Shown here piece by piece: positions 34,383 through 41,327 of a DNA stretch of 64,000 nucleotides (position 1 is the first letter of the stretch; each line of letters starts with the position of its first letter). The notes below the pieces were generated by a model, which did not search any database, was not told where the DNA came from, and saw only the letters and a program-made list of their open reading frames with translations. Origin of the DNA: Streptomyces poonensis (GTDB lineage Bacteria; Actinomycetota; Actinomycetes; Streptomycetales; Streptomycetaceae); the NCBI RefSeq assembly GCF_014650915.1, contig NZ_BMVW01000001.1:496001-560000 (forward strand). The letters are read 5' to 3'. The translations under genes were made by a program, and so were the position numbers.

Positions 34383-36119
34383 CTAGACCTCGTACGGCTG
34401 GACGACGATGAAGTTGCCTGGCGCTCCCCGGAACTGGAGGTTCACGCTCTCGCCGGTGTCCCCGGGGTAGGCGTTGCGGCGCATCCGCACCTGACTGGAG
34501 ACGATCACCTGGGAGGCCGCGGACCAGGCGACCACTGCGTTGCAGTCGGCGAACGTGGTGGGCGTGACGGGCAGCACGACGGGCGTGCCGTGCGTCTTCA
34601 CGACGATCGTGCCGGTCCCCTGGAACTGCATCGTGAACAGCGCGCCGCCGGGGATGCCGTGTCCCTCGATCCGGCGCACCTCGTACTGCAGGGTCTCGTC
34701 GAAGGCGAGGACATTCTCCGCGGACACGCAGATCGCGTCGCCCTGGAGCTCGATGGGGTGCAGCATCGCGGAGTTCTCTGCGAGGAAGACCTGGCCCCGG
34801 CCGGTACAGCGCATCAGCTGCATCTCCTGGCCGGTGGCGTTGCCCACGATGCGGCCGGCGAAGCCCGCCCCCTTGTAGCCGAAGTCGACCTTGCCCTGGT
34901 AGAGCACCATGCTGCCCTGGCGGGCCAGCACGGCCTGGTCGCCTCCGGCGCCGAGGTCGACCCGGACCAGCTTCTGGTTCTGCTGGGTCCACCGCTGCCC
35001 GGTGGGGGTCTCCTTGAACTTCTGCAGCGCGGCGGTCACCCCCGCGCCGCCCTGGGGAGCGCCCTGCGGCACACCGTACGCGGAGGGGGCGCCGGGCGGA
35101 CCGGGCGGCTGACCGGGGACCTGGCCGTAAGGCGGCTGGGGCGGCTGGCCGTGGCCGGGAGGCGCGGCCGGGGGCTGCTGGGCGTGGCTTGGAGGTGGTA
35201 CGGGTGCCTGGGGGGCGTGCGGGATTTGCGGCTGGGCATAGCCGGGCGGCAGGGGCGCGCTCGGAGCAGGGGGTTGCTGGGCAGGGAACTGCCGGCCGTC
35301 GTGGCCGGGCGGCGGGGTCGGCTGCCCGTACGGTACGGGGGCGGGCGGCGGCGGAACGGTGCCGCCCGGAGGGGTGGGCATCGGCGCGGCGACGGTGGGC
35401 TGCCCGTGCGCCGGTGCCGAGGGTGCCGTGGCCGGGGGCGGAGTCGCTGCCGGCGGCGGTGCGGGGTCCTGCGCGGGCGGGACGGGGGCCTGTGCGGCCG
35501 GGGGCGCGAACGGAGGCGGGGCGGCGGCAGAGGCGGGCGGGGCGAAGCCCGGTACGGCGTCGGCCTGCGGCTGCGGCTCTGCGGGCTCCTCCTCGGCGAC
35601 CTCACCGCCGAAGTTCCTCAGCAGCGCCTCGAGGCCCCCGTCGAAGCCCTGACCGACAGCGGCGAACCGCCATACGTCCTTCAGGTAGAAGTCGCCCAGC
35701 ATGACGGCGCGCTCGGTGGAGAACTCCGCCCCCTCGAAGGAGTAGCGGGCCACCTCCTCACCGCCCGCGACGATACGGATGTAGCCGGACGCGATCTGCG
35801 ACATCTGCCCGGCCCCGTCGATCGCGGCCGTGAACGACAGCTTCTGGATCTGCGGCGGGATCCTGTCGAGCGTGACGCGGAAGGACTCCGTGTCACCGGC
35901 CTGCGGACCCAGGAGCTGAATGGCCTCCTCGGGCGTCTTCGGCTGGTTGAAGAAGACGAAGTAACGGTCGTCCGAGAGCTGCTCGTCGGCGTCCAGACCG
36001 AAGCAGCTGATGTCGAAGGTCAGTCCTGGAGCGGAGAGCTGCACGCCCACGTACAGATCCCTCCCCGCGGTGAGGTCACTGATTCTGGCCTTGTGGCCGC
36101 GCTGGAAGTCCCTGGCCAT
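34383..36119 (-). CDS. TerD-AIM24 fusion protein with proline-rich linker
   Basis: A 578-residue protein in three parts. Residues 1-185 form a TerD domain (calcium-binding stress family): LYVGVQLSAPGLTFDISCFG, DDRYFVFFNQP and GAEFSTERAVMLGDFY are typical. Residues about 190-350 are a disordered Pro/Ala/Gly/Gln-rich linker. Residues about 355-578 are an AIM24 beta-barrel (ARQGSMVLYQGKVDFG, AENVLAFDETLQYEVRRIEG, FRGAPGNFIVVQPYEV). I chose the ATG at 36119 (MARDFQRGHK), the usual TerD-type N-terminus; an upstream start adds an Arg-rich tail. It is the first gene of the operon. Confidence 0.9.
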   Translation of the reverse strand: MARDFQRGHKARISDLTAGRDLYVGVQLSAPGLTFDISCFGLDADEQLSDDRYFVFFNQPKTPEEAIQLLGPQAGDTESFRVTLDRIPPQIQKLSFTAAIDGAGQMSQIASGYIRIVAGGEEVARYSFEGAEFSTERAVMLGDFYLKDVWRFAAVGQGFDGGLEALLRNFGGEVAEEEPAEPQPQADAVPGFAPPASAAAPPPFAPPAAQAPVPPAQDPAPPPAATPPPATAPSAPAHGQPTVAAPMPTPPGGTVPPPPAPVPYGQPTPPPGHDGRQFPAQQPPAPSAPLPPGYAQPQIPHAPQAPVPPPSHAQQPPAAPPGHGQPPQPPYGQVPGQPPGPPGAPSAYGVPQGAPQGGAGVTAALQKFKETPTGQRWTQQNQKLVRVDLGAGGDQAVLARQGSMVLYQGKVDFGYKGAGFAGRIVGNATGQEMQLMRCTGRGQVFLAENSAMLHPIELQGDAICVSAENVLAFDETLQYEVRRIEGHGIPGGALFTMQFQGTGTIVVKTHGTPVVLPVTPTTFADCNAVVAWSAASQVIVSSQVRMRRNAYPGDTGESVNLQFRGAPGNFIVVQPYEV

Positions 36120-36259
36120 ACGTAACGACCGTCCCCCATCCCGAGTTGTCCGTGCGTCGCGCCAGGCTAACGGCAAAATCCGGCAGGGGACGAAATCGGT
36201 ACGGACCCGCTACAGAACGCCTGTGACCGGCCCGCTCGGGCGAGGGCACGCGCGCGCGT

Positions 36260-36287
36260 GGTGGCCGGTTTCCGTCGACCGGCCACC
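36260..36287 (-). terminator. Stem-loop terminator after the YgjP-like gene
   Basis: Perfect 10-bp stem GGTGGCCGGT / ACCGGCCACC with 8-nt loop, 6 bp beyond the stop codon. Confidence 0.75.
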
Positions 36288-36292
36288 TGGCC

Positions 36293-36889
36293 TCACCCCT
36301 CGCGCGCGGCGGGCAGATGCGGCAGCCGGTCCGCCGCGACCACCCCTTCGAGATAACCGCGGGCCCGTTCGGTCCGCGGGTATGCCTCCAGCAGCCGCCA
36401 GAAACGAGGGCCGTGGCCGGGTACGAGCAGATGGGCGAGCTCATGGAGGAGGACGTAGTCGATGACGTACTCGGGCATGCCCTGCAACCGGTGCGACAGA
36501 CGAATGCTGCCCTCGGCCGGCGTGCACGAGCCCCAGCGGGTGTTCTGGTTGGTGACCCAGCGCACCGACGTGGGCCGGGCCCTGCCGCCGAAGTACTGCA
36601 GCGACAGCCGCTCGGCACGCTCGGCCAGCTCGGCGTCCCCGAGCAGCCGCTTGCTCTCCTGTGCCGCGAGCTTGTCGAGCATGACGCTCACCCAGCGCTG
36701 CTCCTCCGCCTCGGACATACGGGCGGGAATGAGCACGACAGTGCGATCGCCCTCGCGGTACGCGGAGACCGTTCTACGCCGACGGGCACTCCTGCGGACC
36801 TCGATCGCGCTCGCCCCCGAGCCGCCCGGTGGCAGGCTCGTCGTGCTGCGCTCTGGCTTTCCGGCACGGTGCAGTGGGTCGGCGGGCAC
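36293..36889 (-). CDS. YgjP-like zinc metallopeptidase
   Basis: A 198-residue soluble protein of the YgjP/M48-related family. The zinc site is LLHELAHLLVPGHGPRFW: HExxH with the third His ligand five residues later in PGHGPRFW. The upstream signature TRWGSCTPAEGSIRLSHRL is also family-typical. No substrate is known for certain. The GTG at 36889 has only a weak ribosome site, and the first 25 residues are Ser/Gly/Pro-rich, so the true start could be downstream. It is divergent from the TOMM-like gene. Confidence 0.88.
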   Translation of the reverse strand: MPADPLHRAGKPERSTTSLPPGGSGASAIEVRRSARRRRTVSAYREGDRTVVLIPARMSEAEEQRWVSVMLDKLAAQESKRLLGDAELAERAERLSLQYFGGRARPTSVRWVTNQNTRWGSCTPAEGSIRLSHRLQGMPEYVIDYVLLHELAHLLVPGHGPRFWRLLEAYPRTERARGYLEGVVAADRLPHLPAAREG

Positions 36890-36970
36890 GCCCCGACGTT
36901 ACCCGTTGCCCGTGGGGGAAGTCCTGCCTCCGGTACGGTTCGGTACCGATCCGCACTCCGCGCGTTCGAT

Positions 36971-37003
36971 TTATACGACTAATGCGGCCGCCTGTGGACA
37001 ACC
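36971..37003. promoter_or_regulatory. Perfect DnaA box with conserved flank (site A)
   Basis: TGTGGACAA at 36993-37001 is the complement of the Streptomyces DnaA-box consensus TTGTCCACA. It is part of a longer element, TTATACGACT-N10-CCTGTGGACAACC, that recurs in the uvrD2 promoter region. It lies about 110 bp before the TOMM-like gene. Confidence 0.6.
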
Positions 37004-37110
37004 TTCGACGCCCTCCGGCGAAAGCCGGGCATGCTGGCACCCGTCGGCGGAGCACCGGACACGATCTCCCGTCGGCACACGGGGACGGACTACGGCTACG
37101 GGGGCCGATC

Positions 37111-38325
37111 ATGCATCCGATGGTGAAGCCCGCGCTGCGGCGCGGCTGGCGGGACCTCAACACGGTGCAGTTCGGGATGGCACCCGCGCACGCGCTGGTG
37201 CTGGGCCCGATGGACATCGCGACGGGCGGCCTTCTCGCCCTGCTGGACGGAACACGCGGACTGCCTCTGCTGCGCGACGAGGGAGACCGCATGGGCTTGC
37301 CCGAAGGGCATGTCGACACGCTCGTGGAGCGCCTCGCCGAGTCGGGCCTCCTCGACGACGCGACGGGCGGGGGTCCCGCCGCGGCCGCCCTGCGCGAGAA
37401 GGAGGCGGTCATGGAGCGCCTGCGGCCGGACCTCGCCGCGCTCTCCCTCGTCGCACGCGGGCCGGGAGCGGACATGGAGCGCCTGACCGCCCGCCGCACC
37501 CTGCGGGTGCAGGTGCGCGGTGCGGGCCGGGTGGGCGCGACGCTCGCCGCGCTGCTCGCGGGCGCGGGCGTCGGGCAGATCGACGTACGCGACGGTGGCC
37601 GCGTCGAGCCGAAGGACGTGACACCGGGCGGCCTGCCGGCCGAGTCGGTCGGCGAGCGCAGGGACCTCGCTGCCCGCCGTGCGGTACGGCGGGCAGCACC
37701 GGATCGTCCCCCGCGCGCGTCCGCCTCACCCGCCCAGGAGGAGGAGCCCGGCTTCTCCCTGGTGATCCTCGCCCCGCGCAACGGGGTGGACGTCCACGCC
37801 CCCGACCCCGCCGACGCCGAACATCTCATCACCTCCGGAACACCCCACCTCTATGCCGGCGTCGTCGAGGGCACCGGCATCGTCGGCCCGCTCGTCCTGC
37901 CCGGTGAGACGGGCTGCGCGGGCTGTCTCGACCAGGAGCGCTGTGACCGGGACGAGTACTGGCCGCGGCTGGTCGCCCAGTGGCGGTCGGGCCGGCGCCA
38001 CCGGGTGGAAGCCTGCGACCTGGCCCTGGCGTCGACGGTGGCCGGCCTGGCCGCGGCGCACGCACTCGCCTTCCTCGACGGGCAGCTGCCGTCGAGCGCG
38101 GGCGCCCGCTGGGAGGTGTCGGCGCCTGGCTTCGTCTGGCACGCACGGCCGCTGGGGCCGCACCCCGCATGTCCGTGTGCCGCCACGGGGGAAGATAACG
38201 AAGAGCGCACCACCCCGGAAGGCGGAGAACCGGACGGGACAATGACAGAGCAACATCCGGCATCGAGTTCGTCCCGCACGGCACACGCGGCACGGCGGTC
38301 TGGGACCTGGAGGGCGCATGTCTGA
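37111..38325 (+). CDS. TOMM-leader-binding / E1-like (ThiF-fold) protein, degenerate
   Basis: A 404-residue protein. Residues 1-100 look like a winged-helix leader-binding domain; residues about 125-360 are a ThiF/E1 Rossmann fold (VRGAGRVGATLAALLAGAGV). The ATP-using residues of true E1 enzymes (SNLxRQ and partner Arg/Asp) are not found where expected; the equivalent stretch is EPKDVTPGGLPAES. A Cys cluster remains: CAGCLDQERC and PHPACPC. This resembles the partner protein that presents peptide precursors in azole-type (TOMM) natural-product systems, but no precursor peptide, YcaO or dehydrogenase is nearby. Its last 8 bp overlap the UbiB-family gene. The ATG at 37111 is chosen; one at 37120 is possible. 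Confidence 0.75.
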   Translation: MHPMVKPALRRGWRDLNTVQFGMAPAHALVLGPMDIATGGLLALLDGTRGLPLLRDEGDRMGLPEGHVDTLVERLAESGLLDDATGGGPAAAALREKEAVMERLRPDLAALSLVARGPGADMERLTARRTLRVQVRGAGRVGATLAALLAGAGVGQIDVRDGGRVEPKDVTPGGLPAESVGERRDLAARRAVRRAAPDRPPRASASPAQEEEPGFSLVILAPRNGVDVHAPDPADAEHLITSGTPHLYAGVVEGTGIVGPLVLPGETGCAGCLDQERCDRDEYWPRLVAQWRSGRRHRVEACDLALASTVAGLAAAHALAFLDGQLPSSAGARWEVSAPGFVWHARPLGPHPACPCAATGEDNEERTTPEGGEPDGTMTEQHPASSSSRTAHAARRSGTWRAHV

Positions 38326-39709
38326 TCTTCCCCGGAAGGCGGTCACCCGTACCGCCAAGCTCGCCGCGCTCCCGATCGGTTTCGCCGGGCGCGCCACCTG
38401 GGGACTCGGCAAACGCATCGGCGGCAAGTCCGCGGAGATCGTGGGCCGGGAACTCCAACAGCGCACGGCCGAACAGCTGTTCCGGGTCCTCGGGGAGTTG
38501 AAAGGCGGGGCGATGAAATTCGGTCAGGCGCTGTCCGTCTTCGAGTCGGCGCTGCCCGAGGAGATCGCCGGACCGTACCGCGCGGCGCTGACGAAGCTGC
38601 AGGAGGCGGCACCTCCCATGCCGACGCGCACGGTGCACTCCGTGCTGACCGAGCGCCTCAGGGAGGACTGGCAGGAACTGTTCTCCGAGTTCGACGACCG
38701 GCCCTCGGCAGCCGCCTCCATCGGCCAAGTGCACCGCGCGACATGGCACGACGGCCGTCAGGTCGCGGTCAAAGTGCAGTACCCGGGCGCCGGTGAGGCC
38801 CTCCTGTCCGACCTGAACCAACTCAGCCGCTTCGCCCGGCTCCTGGGCCCCCTGGTCCCCGGCATGGACATCAAGCCGCTGATCGCCGAACTGCGCGACC
38901 GCGTCTCCGAAGAGCTCGACTACGGCCTGGAGGCGCAGGCACAGCAGACACACGCCGAGGAGTTCGCGGACGACCCCGACGTCCTGATACCGGCCGTTGT
39001 CCACCAGTGCGAGCAGGTGCTGGTGACCGAGTGGATCGACGGCATACCCCTGTCGGAGGTGATCGCCCACGGCACCCAGGAACAGCGCGACCGTGCGGGC
39101 CAACTACTCGCCCGTTTCCTCTTCTCCGGGCCCGCCCGCACCGGCCTCCTGCACGCCGATCCGCACCCGGGCAACTTCCGGCTGCTGCCGGACGGCGACA
39201 ACGGCTGGCGACTGGGCGTCCTCGACTTCGGCACGGTGGACCGGCTCCCGGACGGACTGCCCACACCGATCGGCGACTCCCTGCGCATGACGCTCGAAGG
39301 CCGGGCCGAGGCGGTCTACGAGCTGCTGTGCGCCGAGGGCTTCGTCAAGGAGTCCATAGACCTGGACCCCGACGCGGTCCTCGACTACCTCCTGCCCATC
39401 ATCGAACCGGCCCAGGTCGACGCGTTCACCTTCACCCGGAGCTGGATGCGCTCCCAGGCGGCCCGCGTGGCCGACCCGCGCTCCCCGGCCCACCAGTTGG
39501 GCAAGCAGCTCAACCTTCCCCCGTCGTACCTGCTGATCCACCGGGTGACGCTGAGCACCATCGGCGTGCTGTGCCAACTCGGCGCGACGGTCCGCCTGCG
39601 CGACGAACTGGAGGAGTGGCTGCCGGGTTTTGCAGGGGAGGAGGAGGTGGCGGAAGAGGAGTCGGCCGAGGAGAAGCCGACGGTGGAGGAGACAGCGGTG
39701 GAGGCCTGA
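38318..39709 (+). CDS. UbiB/ABC1/AarF-family atypical kinase
   Basis: A 463-residue soluble member of the ABC1 family. Seen in order: the family-specific KxGQ motif as AMKFGQALS, the Ala-rich nucleotide loop in SAAASIGQVHRA, the Lys in VAVKVQYPG, the catalytic-loop HADPHPGNF and the metal-binding DFG in VLDFGTVD. Relatives support isoprenoid-quinone synthesis through ATPase rather than protein-kinase activity; no quinone gene is adjacent. The C-terminus is a Glu-rich tail. GGAGGGCGC is directly before the ATG at 38318, within the end of the previous gene, so translation is likely coupled. Confidence 0.9.
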   Translation: MSDLPRKAVTRTAKLAALPIGFAGRATWGLGKRIGGKSAEIVGRELQQRTAEQLFRVLGELKGGAMKFGQALSVFESALPEEIAGPYRAALTKLQEAAPPMPTRTVHSVLTERLREDWQELFSEFDDRPSAAASIGQVHRATWHDGRQVAVKVQYPGAGEALLSDLNQLSRFARLLGPLVPGMDIKPLIAELRDRVSEELDYGLEAQAQQTHAEEFADDPDVLIPAVVHQCEQVLVTEWIDGIPLSEVIAHGTQEQRDRAGQLLARFLFSGPARTGLLHADPHPGNFRLLPDGDNGWRLGVLDFGTVDRLPDGLPTPIGDSLRMTLEGRAEAVYELLCAEGFVKESIDLDPDAVLDYLLPIIEPAQVDAFTFTRSWMRSQAARVADPRSPAHQLGKQLNLPPSYLLIHRVTLSTIGVLCQLGATVRLRDELEEWLPGFAGEEEVAEEESAEEKPTVEETAVEA

Positions 39710-39747
39710 TGGGGGGCGCTGTGCTGCTCTGAGACGTGCGCAGAAGC

Positions 39748-39806
39748 TGGGGCGGAGCGGGGCGGGCGGGTGGGGAGGGTGGGAGCGGGGGGCGGGGGGG
39801 GGCGGG
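39748..39806 (+). other. Extreme G-run tract, potential G-quadruplex
   Basis: About 59 bases on the plus strand made of nine or more G-runs of three to eight Gs separated by one to four bases, with almost no pyrimidines apart from single Cs and Ts. It lies 40 bp beyond the UbiB-family stop, within a 254-bp convergent gap that otherwise shows no gene. It satisfies the G3+N1-7 quadruplex pattern several times over. Confidence 0.85.
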
Positions 39807-39963
39807 ACCCCGAAGAATGGCATCGGCCCGTCACCACGCCGACCACCCAGCACCCCCACCACACAACGGGGGCCGGCCCCGACGGACCGACCCCCATGGA
39901 TGCTCTGCACGATCACCTGCCTGACGGCGCCGGCCGCTGTGACCGCCTACCTGGCGGCCTCGG

Positions 39964-40287
39964 TCACTGCATCACGGCCATGGCGAGCGCGCGGCGCGCC
40001 CGCATCGAGGCGCGCTCGGCCCGGCGCTGCATCCGCCGGGCCATCACCAGGCGCAGAGCCTGGCGTTCCTGCTCGGCCTCTCGCAGGCGCTCGTCCATAT
40101 GCGCGCGTGCCAGGGCTTCTGGGATGAGTTGCATCTCTCGGGTCCTGTTCTGGCGCGAGTCGTGCGCGCCGGTGGTGGTGACGTCTGGTGTCGCGGAGCC
40201 TGCGGGCTCGCTGGTGGACGGCTTCATCGGGGCCTGCTTCATGGGGTCGTGCGTGAGGGGACGGTCGATCGTGCCTGGGGTGTTCAT
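39964..40287 (-). CDS. Small basic protein coupled to wblC, unknown function
   Basis: A 107-residue protein with a Thr/Pro/Met-rich N-terminal half (about 50 residues) and a highly basic, helical C-terminal half with a repeated Arg/Ala/Met pattern (EALARAHMDERLREAEQERQ, then RRMQRRAERASMRARRALAM). No family recognised; it could be a nucleic-acid-binding or coiled-coil protein. Its ATG overlaps the wblC stop codon (ATGA at 40284-40287) and it has no ribosome site of its own, so it should be made with WblC. Confidence 0.7.
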   Translation of the reverse strand: MNTPGTIDRPLTHDPMKQAPMKPSTSEPAGSATPDVTTTGAHDSRQNRTREMQLIPEALARAHMDERLREAEQERQALRLVMARRMQRRAERASMRARRALAMAVMQ

Positions 40288-40649
40288 GCCGTGACCGGGT
40301 TCTTGCGCGGGCGGCCACGCGGCCGCTTGCGGGCCACGACGACACCCTGGACGAACAGCTCGCCACCCCAGACGCCCCAGGGCTCACGCCGTTCCTTGGC
40401 CCCGGCGAGGCAGGCCTCGATCAGCGGGCAGGTGCGGCAGAGGGACTTGGCGTACTCGACGTCCGCCGGCGACTCGGCGAAGAAGACCTCCGGGTCGTAG
40501 GAGCGGCAGGGAACGGGTACGCCAAGGTTCTCGATGGCGTCGTCGAGCGCGGTGAGCGCGGTGAGCGGGATCAAGGAGTCCTCCGTGGAGCCGGGCGGGG
40601 GGATCGTGTCGGAAGGCGGTACGGACGGTGCGTGCGCTTCGAGTTGCAC
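40284..40649 (-). CDS. wblC: WhiB-like iron-sulfur regulator WblC (WhiB7)
   Basis: A 121-residue transcription factor that activates antibiotic-resistance genes when translation is inhibited. The four iron-sulfur Cys are in VPCRSYD, then CRTCPLIEAC; the G[VI]WGG turn appears as EPWGVWGGELF; and the C-terminal AT-hook is RKRPRGRPRKN, which separates WblC/WhiB7 from other Wbl proteins. The start is the GTG at 40649 (MQLEAHAPSV) with GAGGAAG upstream; the longer frame to 40850 crosses a terminator and cannot be the N-terminus. It is preceded by a leader of roughly 600 nt with features of attenuation. Confidence 0.95.
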   Translation of the reverse strand: MQLEAHAPSVPPSDTIPPPGSTEDSLIPLTALTALDDAIENLGVPVPCRSYDPEVFFAESPADVEYAKSLCRTCPLIEACLAGAKERREPWGVWGGELFVQGVVVARKRPRGRPRKNPVTA

Positions 40650-40762
40650 GGTTCGTCTTCCTCGTCTGGTCGTTCCGGCCGGTTGGCCGGGTGGCGGCTG
40701 GTACCGGGTTCTTGCTTGCCCGAGGCCCTTCGCTCTGCCGTCCCCGGTCGGGGACAAACAGA

Positions 40763-40797
40763 AGGGCCGCGGATCCCGGATGGGGTTCCGCGGCCCT
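40763..40797 (-). terminator. Intrinsic terminator in the wblC leader (attenuator)
   Basis: On the minus strand AGGGCCGCGGA pairs with TCCGCGGCCCT (11 bp, partly extendable inward) and is followed at once by TCTGTTTGT, a T-rich tail rare in this genome. It lies 114 nt upstream of the wblC start and 21 nt downstream of the upstream reading frame, so it would stop transcription before wblC unless relieved. Confidence 0.85.
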
Positions 40798-40818
40798 GAA
40801 GGCGCCGACCTGATCGGA

Positions 40819-41145
40819 TCAGGCTGGATCACTCCAGGGTTCAGGCCCACGGAAGGCCCACATCGTGTGGTGCTGCGTCTGCTTCAGGGATCCGGCACCG
40901 GCGGCCGCCGCAAAGGCATAGGCCTGCGCCTGTGCCACTACTGCTGCTTCCAGTGCCTTGGTCGGTCGCTCATTGCGCTCATCGCGGACAGGAAGGCCCG
41001 CGAGAGGCAGAGAGGACTCCAGCCGGACGGCACGGATGCCGGACAGACCGGTGCCCTGGTTCGAGGCGCCGAGCATGCACAGGGAGACGGCCGAGCGATC
41101 GGTCATTTTGACGGTGCTGATGGAGCTGATGTTGATGCTGATCAC
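40819..41145 (-). CDS. 108-codon upstream reading frame in the wblC leader
   Basis: Starts at a GTG (41145) with AGGAGG 8 nt upstream, a very strong ribosome site, and encodes MISINISSISTVKMTDRSAV and onward to HHTMWAFRGPEPWSDPA. It has no known domain; the middle is Ala/Gln-rich (AVVAQAQAYAFAAAAGA). Its stop codon lies inside a 7-bp hairpin (CCTGATC / GATCAGG, 40809-40823) and 21 nt before the wblC terminator stem. Inferred role: ribosome progress through it decides whether the terminator forms. Upstream reading frames are reported for whiB7/wblC leaders; I cannot confirm that this is the same one. It could also make a functional peptide. Confidence 0.75.
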   Translation of the reverse strand: MISINISSISTVKMTDRSAVSLCMLGASNQGTGLSGIRAVRLESSLPLAGLPVRDERNERPTKALEAAVVAQAQAYAFAAAAGAGSLKQTQHHTMWAFRGPEPWSDPA

Positions 41146-41256
41146 TGGACTCGCCTCCTCTCGGCGTCTAGGGGGATCGGGGTGAGCCGATCCGACGGGT
41201 ATGAAGTACACCACGGAATCAGGGCCTCCGAGAAGGCCTCCGTTCCCGTGCCTAAG

Positions 41257-41296
41257 AACCTATGGGGATTGCTGGGGCATGCGCAAACTATTTTTT
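41257..41296 (-). promoter_or_regulatory. WhiB7/WblC-type promoter of wblC
   Basis: Minus strand: TTGCGC (41286-41281), 18-nt spacer, TAGGTT (41262-41257). Directly upstream of the -35 is AAAAAATAGT (41296-41287). An AT-rich block touching the -35 of a sigma-A promoter is the known signature for WhiB7/WblC activation, so wblC probably activates itself. Confidence 0.8.
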
Positions 41297-41327
41297 CGAC
41301 GAGTTCTCACCACTCGTTCCGGCCACC

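Noticed and set aside
37111..38325. Active azole-peptide (TOMM) biosynthetic cluster
   Set aside because: Only the E1-like partner is present; no YcaO cyclodehydratase, dehydrogenase or precursor peptide was seen nearby.
40284..40850. Extended 188-residue WblC
   Set aside because: The extra N-terminus would read through an intrinsic terminator stem and lacks a ribosome site; WblC homologues start near 40649.
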